From NCBI RefSeq assembly GCF_014650675.1, contig NZ_BMVK01000004.1, forward strand, positions 487,880 to 551,879: a stretch of DNA of 64,000 bases. The letters are read 5' to 3'. Position numbers and translations under genes: made by a program. Shown here piece by piece: positions 36,864 through 54,875 of this stretch. Below the pieces are notes generated by a model that was given only the letters and a program-made list of their open reading frames with translations, did not search any database and was not told the origin of the DNA. Positions within the stretch are counted from its first letter, which is position 1. Each line of letters starts with the position of its first letter. The DNA comes from Streptomyces anulatus. Lineage in GTDB: Bacteria > Actinomycetota > Actinomycetes > Streptomycetales > Streptomycetaceae.

Positions 36864-37448
36864 GGAGGCTCCTCGAATCGCTGATGTACTGCCGGATCTC
36901 GCTGTGATCATCGCAGGGCGGTGTCCTCCGGCGGAAGGAGTGGGAGCCCTCCGGAGGGGCCTCGTCAGGAGCCCCGCTCCGGGGTCCTGCATCGGGGGGC
37001 GCTTTCGGGAGAGTTGGTTTCGCGCGGGCGCTCCGCTCCCTGACCGAATGCGCGCCCGAGCGTGGGGCAGCGTCTCCCGGCGCACCGGAATGCGCCGTAC
37101 TCAAACGGCGCGATGATCCTACGAAATAATTGCTCGCACAAATGAACTCGCCTCGGTTGTGCGATCCTTCTCGCATTCCCGTCCTGGATAAAAGTGCCGG
37201 ATGATTTCTGCGAGTCGGTCGTGATTAAAGCGGTGGGAACGGGAAATAGATGATCTGGGCTGATGGGGTCGGGGGCATCAGTTCACGCCACGGCCGAATT
37301 TCATCGGGGTCGGGTGTCTGAAAGTCGCCAGCGCGGGGGCCATGGTCGCCGTCCGGGGTTTCCTGTCCTGTTCCAGGGGTGCTCTGGCCTGCTCTGATGC
37401 GATGCGATGGTCTCTCTCCCCGTCACTGTCACTTGTGGAGGGTCACGG
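36864..37448. promoter_or_regulatory. 585-base leader and promoter region of the PTM operon
   Basis: No gene is supported between the cysteine-desulfurase-like gene and ftdA. The part from about 37110 to 37260 is markedly AT-richer than the chromosome around it, with CGAAATAATTGC, GGATAAAAG and GATTAAAGC, as expected of a regulated promoter. An AdpA-consensus site lies at 37281-37290. A short GATGC repeat (GATGCGATGCGATGG) sits near 37397, followed by the GGAGGG ribosome site of ftdA. The -35/-10 elements could not be fixed by eye. The leftward promoter of the neighbour must also be in the first part. Confidence 0.6.
37281..37290 (-). promoter_or_regulatory. AdpA-consensus binding site upstream of ftdA
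   Basis: Read on the minus strand, TGGCGTGAAC fits all ten positions of the AdpA consensus TGGCSNGWWY. It lies 159 bases before the ftdA start. AdpA is the A-factor-dependent regulator of morphological and secondary-metabolite genes in S. griseus. A single ten-base match is suggestive only. Confidence 0.5.
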
Positions 37449-38390
37449 ATGGACGAGCGCGAGCACTCCGCCGATGGCGGAATCTATTCGGCCGACTATT
37501 CGGCCGACCGGAAGGGGCCGGCCGGTAATTCCTCGACTCGGCTTCTTCGCGCCGCTGCGTACCCGGTTCTCCTCCTCGCGGTCGTATCCGTGGGTGTGGC
37601 CGCATTGTGGCTGCAGTGGGATCCGGCCTGGGTCAGTTCGCTTTTCCTGATCGGGGCCATCGCTTATCTGGCTCTCCTGGAACGGCTGATTCCTTATGAC
37701 CGGAACTGGCACCCCGGAAAGGCCGAATGGCGCTGGTACGGCATCTACTTCCTCCTCACCATGGTCGGAAGCGGACTGGCGCAACTCCTGGTCGCGCTGG
37801 CCGTCGGCCTGATCTCGCCGGCGGAATCGGCCCGCCACCTCTGGATCGAGATCCCGGGCGCGCTCCTCGCCGGATCTCTCGTCAGCTATGCGGTGCACCG
37901 GCTGGGTCACCGGAACGCCCTGCTCTGGCGGCTGCACGGAGTGCATCACGTGCCGGAGAAGGTCAACGTCGCCAACAACGGGGTCAACCACGTGCTGGAC
38001 ATCGTCCTGGCGCAGAGCCTCGTCCAGCTGACGCTGGCATTCGTCGGATTCTCCCGCCCCGCGGTGCTGGTGGTCGGACTCTTCGTCGCCGCCCAGGGCT
38101 ACTTCGTCCACGCCAACATCGATGTCCGCATCGGACGGCTCAACCATCTGCTGGCCAGTCCCGAGCAGCACCGTCTGCACCACAGCACCGATCTGTCCGA
38201 AGCCGGACACTACGGCTCCGACCTGTCGTGCTGGGACCACCTCTTCGGCAGCTTCACCTGGTACCCCGGCCGCGAGCCCGCCGCCGTGGGCCTGCACGAT
38301 CCCACGTCCTTCCCCGGCACCGGCGAGATCCTCGCCGCCCTCACACATCCCTGGCGACGCCGACCGGCACCGGGCCCCGGGCCGGAGTGA
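37449..38390 (+). CDS. ftdA: FtdA: sterol desaturase/fatty acid hydroxylase-family PTM oxygenase
   Basis: The ATG at 37449 with GGAGGG upstream gives 313 residues. After a 35-residue polar head there are four to five membrane segments. The di-iron histidine clusters of the fatty acid hydroxylase superfamily are present: HRLGHR, HGVHH and HRLHH, plus NNGVNHVLD. In PTM clusters this protein hydroxylates the finished or nearly finished macrolactam next to the tetramate (the C-3 hydroxylation studied for HSAF). It is the first gene of the operon, 60 bases before the PKS-NRPS gene. Exact hydroxylation site here is inferred from the family. Confidence 0.9.
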   Translation: MDEREHSADGGIYSADYSADRKGPAGNSSTRLLRAAAYPVLLLAVVSVGVAALWLQWDPAWVSSLFLIGAIAYLALLERLIPYDRNWHPGKAEWRWYGIYFLLTMVGSGLAQLLVALAVGLISPAESARHLWIEIPGALLAGSLVSYAVHRLGHRNALLWRLHGVHHVPEKVNVANNGVNHVLDIVLAQSLVQLTLAFVGFSRPAVLVVGLFVAAQGYFVHANIDVRIGRLNHLLASPEQHRLHHSTDLSEAGHYGSDLSCWDHLFGSFTWYPGREPAAVGLHDPTSFPGTGEILAALTHPWRRRPAPGPGPE

Positions 38391-38450
38391 CCGCCGCCCC
38401 CTCCCGACGCTCCACCACGACTTGCTCCACCACGACTTGAGGAGTTCGAC

Positions 38451-47949
<9,499 letters not shown>

Positions 47950-47960
<11 letters not shown>

Positions 47961-49632
47961 CGACCCCACCGACTGGACCAGCAGGGAACGCACCCCGGGC
48001 ACCCCGCCCCGCGTCATCGTCGTCGGCGCGGGGGTGGCCGGCCTCTCCACCGGCGTCTACGCGCAGATGAGCGGAGCCAGGACCCGCATCTTCGAGAAGC
48101 ACGTGCTGCCCGGCGGCTGCTGCACCGCCTGGTCCCGCGACGGGTACCTCTTCGACTACTGCATCGAGTGGCTCATCGGCACCGCCCCGGGCAACGACGC
48201 CCACCGGGTGTGGAGCGAACTCGGCGCGCTCGACGGAAAGACGGTCACCAACTTCGAGCTGTTCAACAAGGTCGAGGACGCCTCGGGCCGGTCGGTGACG
48301 TTCTACAACGACCCCGACCGCCTGGAGGCCCACCTCCTGGAGGTCTCACCCGTCGACGCCCCGCTCATCCGGGCCTTCACCCGGGACCTGCGGCGCTTCA
48401 TCGACATCGAGCTGTACCCGTTCCTGACCGCGCCCGCGCTGCGGACGGTACGGGAACGCGCCCAGACCCTGCGCACGGTGCTCCCCGCGTTCCGGCTGTT
48501 CTGGCGGACCGCCGCCACCCCGATGCACGTGTTCGCCGACCGGTTCCAGGACCCGTTGCTGCGCAAGGCGTTCCGCAACATCTTCTTCCAGGACCCCGAG
48601 GGCTTCCCGATGCTGCCGTATCTCTTCAACATGGCGGCCGCCCACCACGGCAACGCGGGCTTCCCGCAGGGCGGTTCGCTCGGCCTCGCCCGCTCCGTCG
48701 AGGAGCGCTACAAGAGCCTGGGCGGAACGATCACCTACCGGGCTCGCACCGAACAGATCCTGGTCGAGGACGACCGGGCGATCGGCATCGAACTCCGCAA
48801 CGGGAAAAGGTACTTCGCCGAACACGTGGTCTCCGCCTGCGACGGCCACACCACCGTCTACGGACTCCTGGGCGGTCGCTACACCGGCCCCCGGATCGAC
48901 AAGCTCTACACCGACCTCCTCCACCGACCCGGCACCCTCTTCCCCGCCGTCGTCTCCGCCTTCGTCGGCCTGCGCGGCGACCTGGAACCCGAGGAGGCGC
49001 ACAGCACCACACACCTCCTCGGCCCGGACGACGCGGCCCACCTCCCCGGGGCCCTCCAGGACAGCCTCGTCGTGCAGGCACGCTCCCGCTACTCCGGCGG
49101 CTTCGCACCGCCGGGCCACTCCGTCCTGCACTGCACCTACTTCAGCGACTACGCCCACTGGAAGGACCTGCGCACCAGGGACCGCAAGGAGTACCGCCGG
49201 CGCAAGCGCGAAGTAGCCCACTTCGTCCGCGACTTCCTGGAACGCCGCACCCCCGGCATCGCGGAGCGCATCGACATCGTCGAGGTCGCCACGCCCGCCA
49301 CCACCCACCGCTACACCGGCAACCTCGGTGGCTCCATCCTCGCCTGGAAGGCGTTCTCCGACGCCGACGACGTCGCGGCGCGCCTCGTCGGCAGGGACCG
49401 GATGCGACTGCCCGGACTGAGCGGCTTCTCCATGGCCGGACAGTGGGTCGGCATGGGCGGCCTGATCCGCGCCGCCTCCACCGGCCGCTTCGCCGTCCAG
49501 TACCTCTGCCAGGAACTGGGCCTGGAATTCCGGGCCTGGGAGAGCAAGGGCGCCGAACCCTGGCACTCCGGGAAGCTGGGACACCTGCCCCAGCTCGACC
49601 GGTGGTCCGCACGGGAGAGCGAGGGCTCATGA
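47950..49632 (+). CDS. ftdC: FtdC: phytoene desaturase-like FAD oxidoreductase
   Basis: A 560-residue flavoprotein with the dinucleotide motif IVVGAGVAGLSTGVYAQMSG, the adjoining PGGCCTAW, and the C-terminal GLSGFSMAGQWVGMGGLIRAAST that closes the FAD site in phytoene-desaturase-type enzymes. PTM members act as reductive cyclases on the polyene tetramate, forming the outer rings. It overlaps ftdB by 11 bases and ftdD by four, so it is translationally coupled to both. Its sequence closely parallels FtdD, showing a tandem duplication. Confidence 0.93.
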
Positions 49633-51353
49633 GCGTCGACAGGAACGGAACCCGGCCCGGCGGCGCCCGCCGGCCCCGGGAGACGATGATCATCATCGGG
49701 GCCGGTCTCGGCGGGCTCTCCACCGGCTGCTACGCCCAGATGAACGGCTACCGCACCCGCATCCTGGAGATGCACGAGATCCCCGGTGGCTGCTGCACCG
49801 CCTGGGAGCGCGGCGGCTTCACCCTGGACGCCTGCGTCAGCTGGCTCCTGGGCAGCGGCCCCGGCAACGAGATGCACCAGATCTGGCTGGAGCTCGGCGC
49901 CCTCCAGGGCAAGGAGATCCGCCACTTCGACGTCTTCAACATCGTGCGCGGCACGGACGGCCGCGCCGTCCACTTCTACTCCGACCCCGACCGGCTCGAA
50001 GCCCACCTCATCGACCTCTCGCCCGCCGACGCCCGCCTCGTACGGAAGTTCTGCGCCCAACTGCGCAGCTTCCGCAAGGCGCTCGCGGTCTACCCCTTCC
50101 TCAAGCCCGTCGGACTGATGGGACGCCGGGAGCGCTGGCGGATGCTCGCCTCGTTCCTGCCGTACTTCAACTCGGTCCGCACCACGATCACCGTCCTGAT
50201 GAGCGACTTCTCCGCGAAGTTCAAGGACCCCCTCCTGCGGCAGGCCTTCAACTTCATCCTCTACGAGAAGCACCCGGCCTTCCCCGTCCTGCCCTTCCAC
50301 TTCCAGCTCGCCTCGCACGCCAACCTCTCCGCCGGAGTCCCCGAGGGCGGCTCCCTCGGCCTCGCCGAGTCGATCGAGGCCCGCTACCGCCGGCTCGGCG
50401 GCGAGGTCTCCTACAACACCAAGGTCGAGACGGTGATCGTCGAGGACGACCGGGCGGTGGGCGTCCGGCTCAGCGACGGTCGGGAGCTGCGCGCCGACAT
50501 CGTCGTGTCGGCCTGCGACGGCTACACCACGACCATGAAGTTCCTGGAGGGCAAGTACCTGGGCGAGGACTACCGGAAGCTCTACACCGAGACCATCCAC
50601 GAGCCCGGCATGGTCTTCCCCGGCTACTTCACCCTCTTCCTCGGCCTCTCCCGCCCCTTCCCCGAAGGCGACCCCTGCACCACCTACCTCCTCGACGGGG
50701 CGACGGCCGCCGAACTGACCGGCATCCGCCACCCCAGCATCAACGTCCAGTTCCGCAGCCGCCACTACCCCGAACTGTCCCCGGACGGCACCACCGTCGT
50801 CTACGCCACCTACTTCTGCGACATCGCCCCCTGGCGGTCCCTGGACGAGGGCCCCGAACAGATCACCCGCACCCGCGGCGGCCAGGAGCTGCACACCCTG
50901 CCCGTACGGCACGGGCGCGGCTACTACGCGGCGAAACGGCGGGCCCGCGAGGCGCTCGTCGGCTTCCTGGAACAGCGCTATCCCGGCCTGCGGGACGCGA
51001 TCGTCGTCCGGGACGTCTCCAGCCCCCTCACCCAGGTCCGCTACACCGGCAACTACGACGGGACCGTCCTCGGCTGGCAGCCCTTCGTCGAGAGCGGCGA
51101 GACCCTGGAAGAGCTGATCAAGAAGCACGGCCCGGGGCTCCCCGGACTGCGCGACTTCTACCAGTCCGGCGTCTGGGCCACCACCGGCGGCCTCATCCGG
51201 GCCGCCGCCGCCGGACGCCACGTCATGCAGTTCGTCTGCCGCGACGACGACCGGCCCTTCACCGCGTCGCTCGACCTCACCGCACCACCACCGACCCACC
51301 GGGTCATCCCCGTGCCCGTCCGCCCCGCCGTACCGACGGAGAGGAAACCATGA
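49629..51353 (+). CDS. ftdD: FtdD: phytoene desaturase-like FAD oxidoreductase, paralogue of FtdC
   Basis: A 574-residue flavoprotein starting in an ATGA overlap with ftdC. It has IIIGAGLGGLSTGCYAQMNG, PGGCCTAW and the C-terminal YQSGVWATTGGLIRAAAAGR. Like FtdC it keeps every FAD-binding landmark, so both copies should be active. Clusters with two such enzymes plus an MDR reductase make 5-5 or 5-5-6 ring systems, whereas ikarugamycin-type clusters have one. Which ring each closes here is inferred from homologues. Confidence 0.93.
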   Translation: MSVDRNGTRPGGARRPRETMIIIGAGLGGLSTGCYAQMNGYRTRILEMHEIPGGCCTAWERGGFTLDACVSWLLGSGPGNEMHQIWLELGALQGKEIRHFDVFNIVRGTDGRAVHFYSDPDRLEAHLIDLSPADARLVRKFCAQLRSFRKALAVYPFLKPVGLMGRRERWRMLASFLPYFNSVRTTITVLMSDFSAKFKDPLLRQAFNFILYEKHPAFPVLPFHFQLASHANLSAGVPEGGSLGLAESIEARYRRLGGEVSYNTKVETVIVEDDRAVGVRLSDGRELRADIVVSACDGYTTTMKFLEGKYLGEDYRKLYTETIHEPGMVFPGYFTLFLGLSRPFPEGDPCTTYLLDGATAAELTGIRHPSINVQFRSRHYPELSPDGTTVVYATYFCDIAPWRSLDEGPEQITRTRGGQELHTLPVRHGRGYYAAKRRAREALVGFLEQRYPGLRDAIVVRDVSSPLTQVRYTGNYDGTVLGWQPFVESGETLEELIKKHGPGLPGLRDFYQSGVWATTGGLIRAAAAGRHVMQFVCRDDDRPFTASLDLTAPPPTHRVIPVPVRPAVPTERKP

Positions 51354-52405
51354 AGATCGCGAAATGGGTGGTCCGCGAACACGTCGAAGGAGTCCCCGAC
51401 GTGGACCGCGTCTACGAGAAGGTCGTCGAGAACATCGACGTGACGCTCGCCCCCGACGAGATGCTCCTGCGCACGCTGTACGTCTCCGTCGACCCCTACC
51501 TCCAGGGCATCGCCCTCGACACCCCGATCGGCCGGCACATGGGCGCCGACTCGATCATGGAGGTGGTGGAGGCGGGGCCGCGCGCCGCCCACCGCGTCGG
51601 CGACCTCGTACAGGGCTTCGGCGGCTGGCGCACCCATGTGATCAGCACCGGCGTCCCCGAACTCTGGCAGACCGGCACGTTCCCCATGGTCTTCCCCGCC
51701 TACCGCAGGCTCGACCCCCGGTGGTACGACGACGCCCTGCCGCTGCCGACCGCCCTCAGCGTGATGGGCGGCCCCGGCATGACCGCCTGGGGGACCCTCA
51801 CCAAGTACATGACGATCAGCGCCGGAGAGACCCTCGTCATCAGCGGGGCCTCCGGCTCGGTGGGCGCCCTCGTCGGCCAGCTCGCCGCGCTCTCCGGGGC
51901 CCGGGTGATCGGCACCACCTCGTCCCCGGAGAAGGCGGACTACCTCACCGGGCTCGGGTTCGACGCCGTGATCGTCTACCGCCACGGGGACGGCGCGGAC
52001 ACCGTCCGGGAAGCACTCGCACAGGCCGCCCCCGACGGCGTCGACCGGTACTTCGACAATCTCGGCGGCTCGGTCACCGACGCGGTGTTCCCCATGCTCA
52101 ACATCGGGAGCCAGGTGGCGGTGTGCTGGCAGTGGGCGACCCAGGTCGGCAACGAGTCCACCGGCCCCCGGCTCCTGCCCTACCTGATGTTCCCGCGCGC
52201 CACCGTCCGGGGCATCTTCTCCCTGGAGTGGTTCACCGAACAGAACTGGCAGGACCTCCACACCGACCTGGGCGGCCGCGTCCGGCGCGGCGAGGTCGTC
52301 TGCGACCACACCCTGCACCACGGCTTCGACAGGATCCCCGCCGCCTACGGCAGCCTTTACGGCGACCGGGCGGCCAACCGGGGCAAGGTGCTCGTCGAAC
52401 TCTGA
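51350..52405 (+). CDS. ftdE: FtdE: zinc-independent MDR-family reductase
   Basis: A 351-residue protein of the leukotriene-B4-dehydrogenase/curcumin-reductase branch of the medium-chain reductases. The NADP motif is ISGASGSVGALVGQLAA and MTAWGTLTKY precedes it; the zinc ligands of alcohol dehydrogenases are absent. In PTM clusters this enzyme (IkaC/Ox4-type) forms the last, inner ring by reductive Michael-type cyclisation. It starts in an ATGA overlap with ftdD, and 45 bases separate it from the P450 gene. Confidence 0.92.
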   Translation: MKIAKWVVREHVEGVPDVDRVYEKVVENIDVTLAPDEMLLRTLYVSVDPYLQGIALDTPIGRHMGADSIMEVVEAGPRAAHRVGDLVQGFGGWRTHVISTGVPELWQTGTFPMVFPAYRRLDPRWYDDALPLPTALSVMGGPGMTAWGTLTKYMTISAGETLVISGASGSVGALVGQLAALSGARVIGTTSSPEKADYLTGLGFDAVIVYRHGDGADTVREALAQAAPDGVDRYFDNLGGSVTDAVFPMLNIGSQVAVCWQWATQVGNESTGPRLLPYLMFPRATVRGIFSLEWFTEQNWQDLHTDLGGRVRRGEVVCDHTLHHGFDRIPAAYGSLYGDRAANRGKVLVEL

Positions 52406-52450
52406 CCGAGGCGCCGTCCCTCCATCGAACGCCCCTGCCCAGGAGGCACG

Positions 52451-53641
52451 TTGACCACCATCGACCCCACGCAACCAGCCCCGGAGCCGATGCACCGCCT
52501 GTTCTTCGAGGAGTCCGGGCCACCGCGCCCCGCCGAGCTGCCGGGCGGTGGACCCGCCTGGCTGGTCAGCCGGTACGACGACGTCCGCCAGGTGCTATCC
52601 GATCCGCGGTTCGGCCGGGCGCAGCTGTACGCCCCCGACGCGCCCGCCCTCTCCGGCGTACCCGACCTCGTGAACGACCCCGACCTGATGTTCAACCAGG
52701 ACGGCCCCGACCATCTGCGGCTGCGCCGCACCCTGCGGCGTGCGTTCACCCCGAGGGCCGTCGCCCGCTGGCGGCCGTGGATCGCCGCGATAGTGGACGA
52801 GCTCCTCGACCGACTGGAGACGCGACAGCAACCCGTCGACGTCGTGGCGGAGTTCACCCTCCCGCTGCCGGTGGCGGTGATCAGCCGCCTCATGGGGATC
52901 GACGGGTCCGCGTGGGACCGGATGCGGCACTGGAGCGAACACGCCTTCTCCGACGGCACCCACGAGGGCGAACAGGTGGCATCGGTCCTCAAGGAGTTCG
53001 GCGCGTTCGGCGCGGACCTCCTCACGGAGCGGCGCCGGACGCCGGGCGAGGACCTGATCAGCAGTCTGGTCGCGGCGGCCGACGAGGAAGGGGGCGTCCC
53101 CGAGGCCCAGTTGGTCAGCCTGGTGTGCGGCCTGGTCGTCGGCGGCCACGACAGCACGATGACCATGCTCGGCAACGCGCTGCTCTACCTCCTGGGCGAA
53201 CGCCGCGAGACCTGGCCCCGCCTCGGCGCCGACGAGGAGGCCGCCGGACGCCTCGTGGACCGCCTCATCCACCTCGTCCCGCTGGGCGACGACCGGGGCA
53301 GCACCCGCCACGCCGCCGAGGACGTCGAGATCGGCGGGGTGACGATCCCGGCGGGCGCGATCGTGCTCGCCGACTGCGGCATGGCCAATCGCGACCCTGA
53401 GGTCTTCCCGCCCGCCACCCTCCACGACCTGTTCGCCCCGATGGAGGCCCCCACGCTCTCCTTCGGCGCCGGCCCCCACTACTGCCTCGGCGCCTGGCTG
53501 GCCCGCACGGAGCTGCAGCTCGCCCTCCACCGCCTGGCGGCCCGCTTCCCGGACCTGCGCCTGGCCGCGCCCATGGACACGGTCGCGTGGCGGACCGGGA
53601 CGACCTCCCGCAGCCCGCAGCGGCTCGGCGTCAGATGGTAG
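52451..53641 (+). CDS. ftdF: FtdF: cytochrome P450 with degenerate ExxR motif
   Basis: The TTG at 52451 behind GGAGG gives 396 residues. The heme ligand C345 lies in FGAGPHYCLGAWLAR, and the oxygen-activating I-helix reads VVGGHDST. The K-helix, normally ExxR, reads VDRLIHLVPL: R271-L-I-H274, so neither the Glu nor the Arg is present. A few Streptomyces P450 families lack ExxR and still fold. In PTM clusters the terminal P450 adds a late oxidation to the carbocycle or macrolactam. It closes the operon before a strong bidirectional terminator. Confidence 0.92.
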   Translation: MTTIDPTQPAPEPMHRLFFEESGPPRPAELPGGGPAWLVSRYDDVRQVLSDPRFGRAQLYAPDAPALSGVPDLVNDPDLMFNQDGPDHLRLRRTLRRAFTPRAVARWRPWIAAIVDELLDRLETRQQPVDVVAEFTLPLPVAVISRLMGIDGSAWDRMRHWSEHAFSDGTHEGEQVASVLKEFGAFGADLLTERRRTPGEDLISSLVAAADEEGGVPEAQLVSLVCGLVVGGHDSTMTMLGNALLYLLGERRETWPRLGADEEAAGRLVDRLIHLVPLGDDRGSTRHAAEDVEIGGVTIPAGAIVLADCGMANRDPEVFPPATLHDLFAPMEAPTLSFGAGPHYCLGAWLARTELQLALHRLAARFPDLRLAAPMDTVAWRTGTTSRSPQRLGVRW

Positions 53642-53766
53642 GGCCGCCCAGCACCCGCCGCAGCACCGCGATCTGCTCGCCGGCGGCCCTGCGCGGGAGC
53701 GAGAGGCGGGGGAGCACACGTCGACGTACGCGGGCGGGATGGCCGGCGGCGGGAAGCGGGAGAACG

Positions 53767-53804
53767 GGCCGGGGTGCGCCGGTCTCGTGCGGCGCACCCC
53801 GGCC
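53767..53804. terminator. Bidirectional terminator at the end of the PTM operon
   Basis: A perfect 15-base stem (GGCCGGGGTGCGCCG at 53767-53781, complement at 53790-53804) with an eight-base loop. It lies between the convergent ftdF and the propeller hydrolase gene, whose stop is five bases beyond the stem. Confidence 0.9.
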
Positions 53805-53808
53805 GCCG

Positions 53809-54846
53809 TCAGCCGCGTGCGACGGCGATCGAGCCCCCGAGCCGGTCGCCCGCCTCGTAGACCAGGTACGGCACGCCCCGGTCCGTGCCGAAGCTCGGCG
53901 AGGCGGCGCGGCCGTTCTCCGGCGCCGCGCTGCCCGAGTCGTAGAGGACGCCGAGGTGGTCGCGACGGGAGAAGTCGTTGCCGACCTCGCTGATCAGGAT
54001 GTTCCCGCCGTTCTCCTTGCCGGTGTGATAGACGACGAACGTGCTGCCGCCCCGGGTCAGCAGGTGCGGGCCGCTGAGGTTGTTCACGCCGACGTCGGAG
54101 TGGCGGATCAGCGGCTGCTGGGCGAAGGTCCAGTCACGGCCGTCCTTCGACCAGCCCCAGGCGATGTCGCGGTGGTCGGACTGGTTGTTGACCATGAACA
54201 GCATCACGTATCGCGCACCGCGCGCGGGCAGGTCGTGCCGGAACACCCGCGCGTAGGACGTCTCGCTGGTGCCCGCCGGAAGCATGTCCTTGGTGAGCAC
54301 GGTCCTGTCGTACGTGAAGGTGATGCCGTCCTTGGACCGGGCGAGCCGGGTCGTGTGGTTCTCGCCGTGGAAGTAGAGCCACAGCTCCTTGACGTCCTCG
54401 TTCCACAGGACGTGCGGTGAGGAGACGTGACTGACCTTGTAGTGCGGCTGCCAGTCGTTGGAGACCAGCGGGTTCGCCGGGTACTCCGTGAACGGGCCCT
54501 CCAACGAGTCGCCGTAGGCCAGGCAGATGCCACCGGGTGCGTCGTGCGGGGCGTAGTAGAGGTAGTAGCGGCCCAGCGGGTTCGCCAGCTTGTCGTACAC
54601 GCCCCGGATGCACGGGAAGATGATCTCGCCCGTCGGGTTGTACTTCAGCCGGGAGGGCGTCAGCAGCGGCTTGAGATGGCGGTAGTCCGGGAATCCGCCG
54701 GGAGCCGCGACCGCGCTCCCCGCCCCCGCGCCGGTGGCGATCAGACCGGCGGCCGCCGCCGTACCGGCTATCGCGCCCCGCAGGAAGATGCGGCGGCCCG
54801 GGTGGGTCGCGGCGGCCGCGACCGGAGTGTCCTCGTGCTGTGTCAT
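53809..54846 (-). CDS. Exported five-bladed propeller glycoside hydrolase-like protein (GH43-like fold)
   Basis: A 345-residue protein with a Tat leader (GRRIFLRGAIAGTAAAAG) ending near GSAVAA. The mature part shows the blade pattern of GH43/GH32-type propellers: YYLYYAPHDAPGGICLAYGDSLEGPF, HVSSPHVLWNEDVKELWLYFHG, GPHLLTRGGSTFVVYHTG. A catalytic trio was not assigned. It is the last gene of an operon with a HyuA-like protein, a HExxH protein and a transporter (29-base gap to the transporter). Substrate unknown. Confidence 0.75.
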   Translation of the reverse strand: MTQHEDTPVAAAATHPGRRIFLRGAIAGTAAAAGLIATGAGAGSAVAAPGGFPDYRHLKPLLTPSRLKYNPTGEIIFPCIRGVYDKLANPLGRYYLYYAPHDAPGGICLAYGDSLEGPFTEYPANPLVSNDWQPHYKVSHVSSPHVLWNEDVKELWLYFHGENHTTRLARSKDGITFTYDRTVLTKDMLPAGTSETSYARVFRHDLPARGARYVMLFMVNNQSDHRDIAWGWSKDGRDWTFAQQPLIRHSDVGVNNLSGPHLLTRGGSTFVVYHTGKENGGNILISEVGNDFSRRDHLGVLYDSGSAAPENGRAASPSFGTDRGVPYLVYEAGDRLGGSIAVARG

Positions 54847-54875
54847 GTCGTTCTCCGTCCCGAAGAGGTGAGCGA

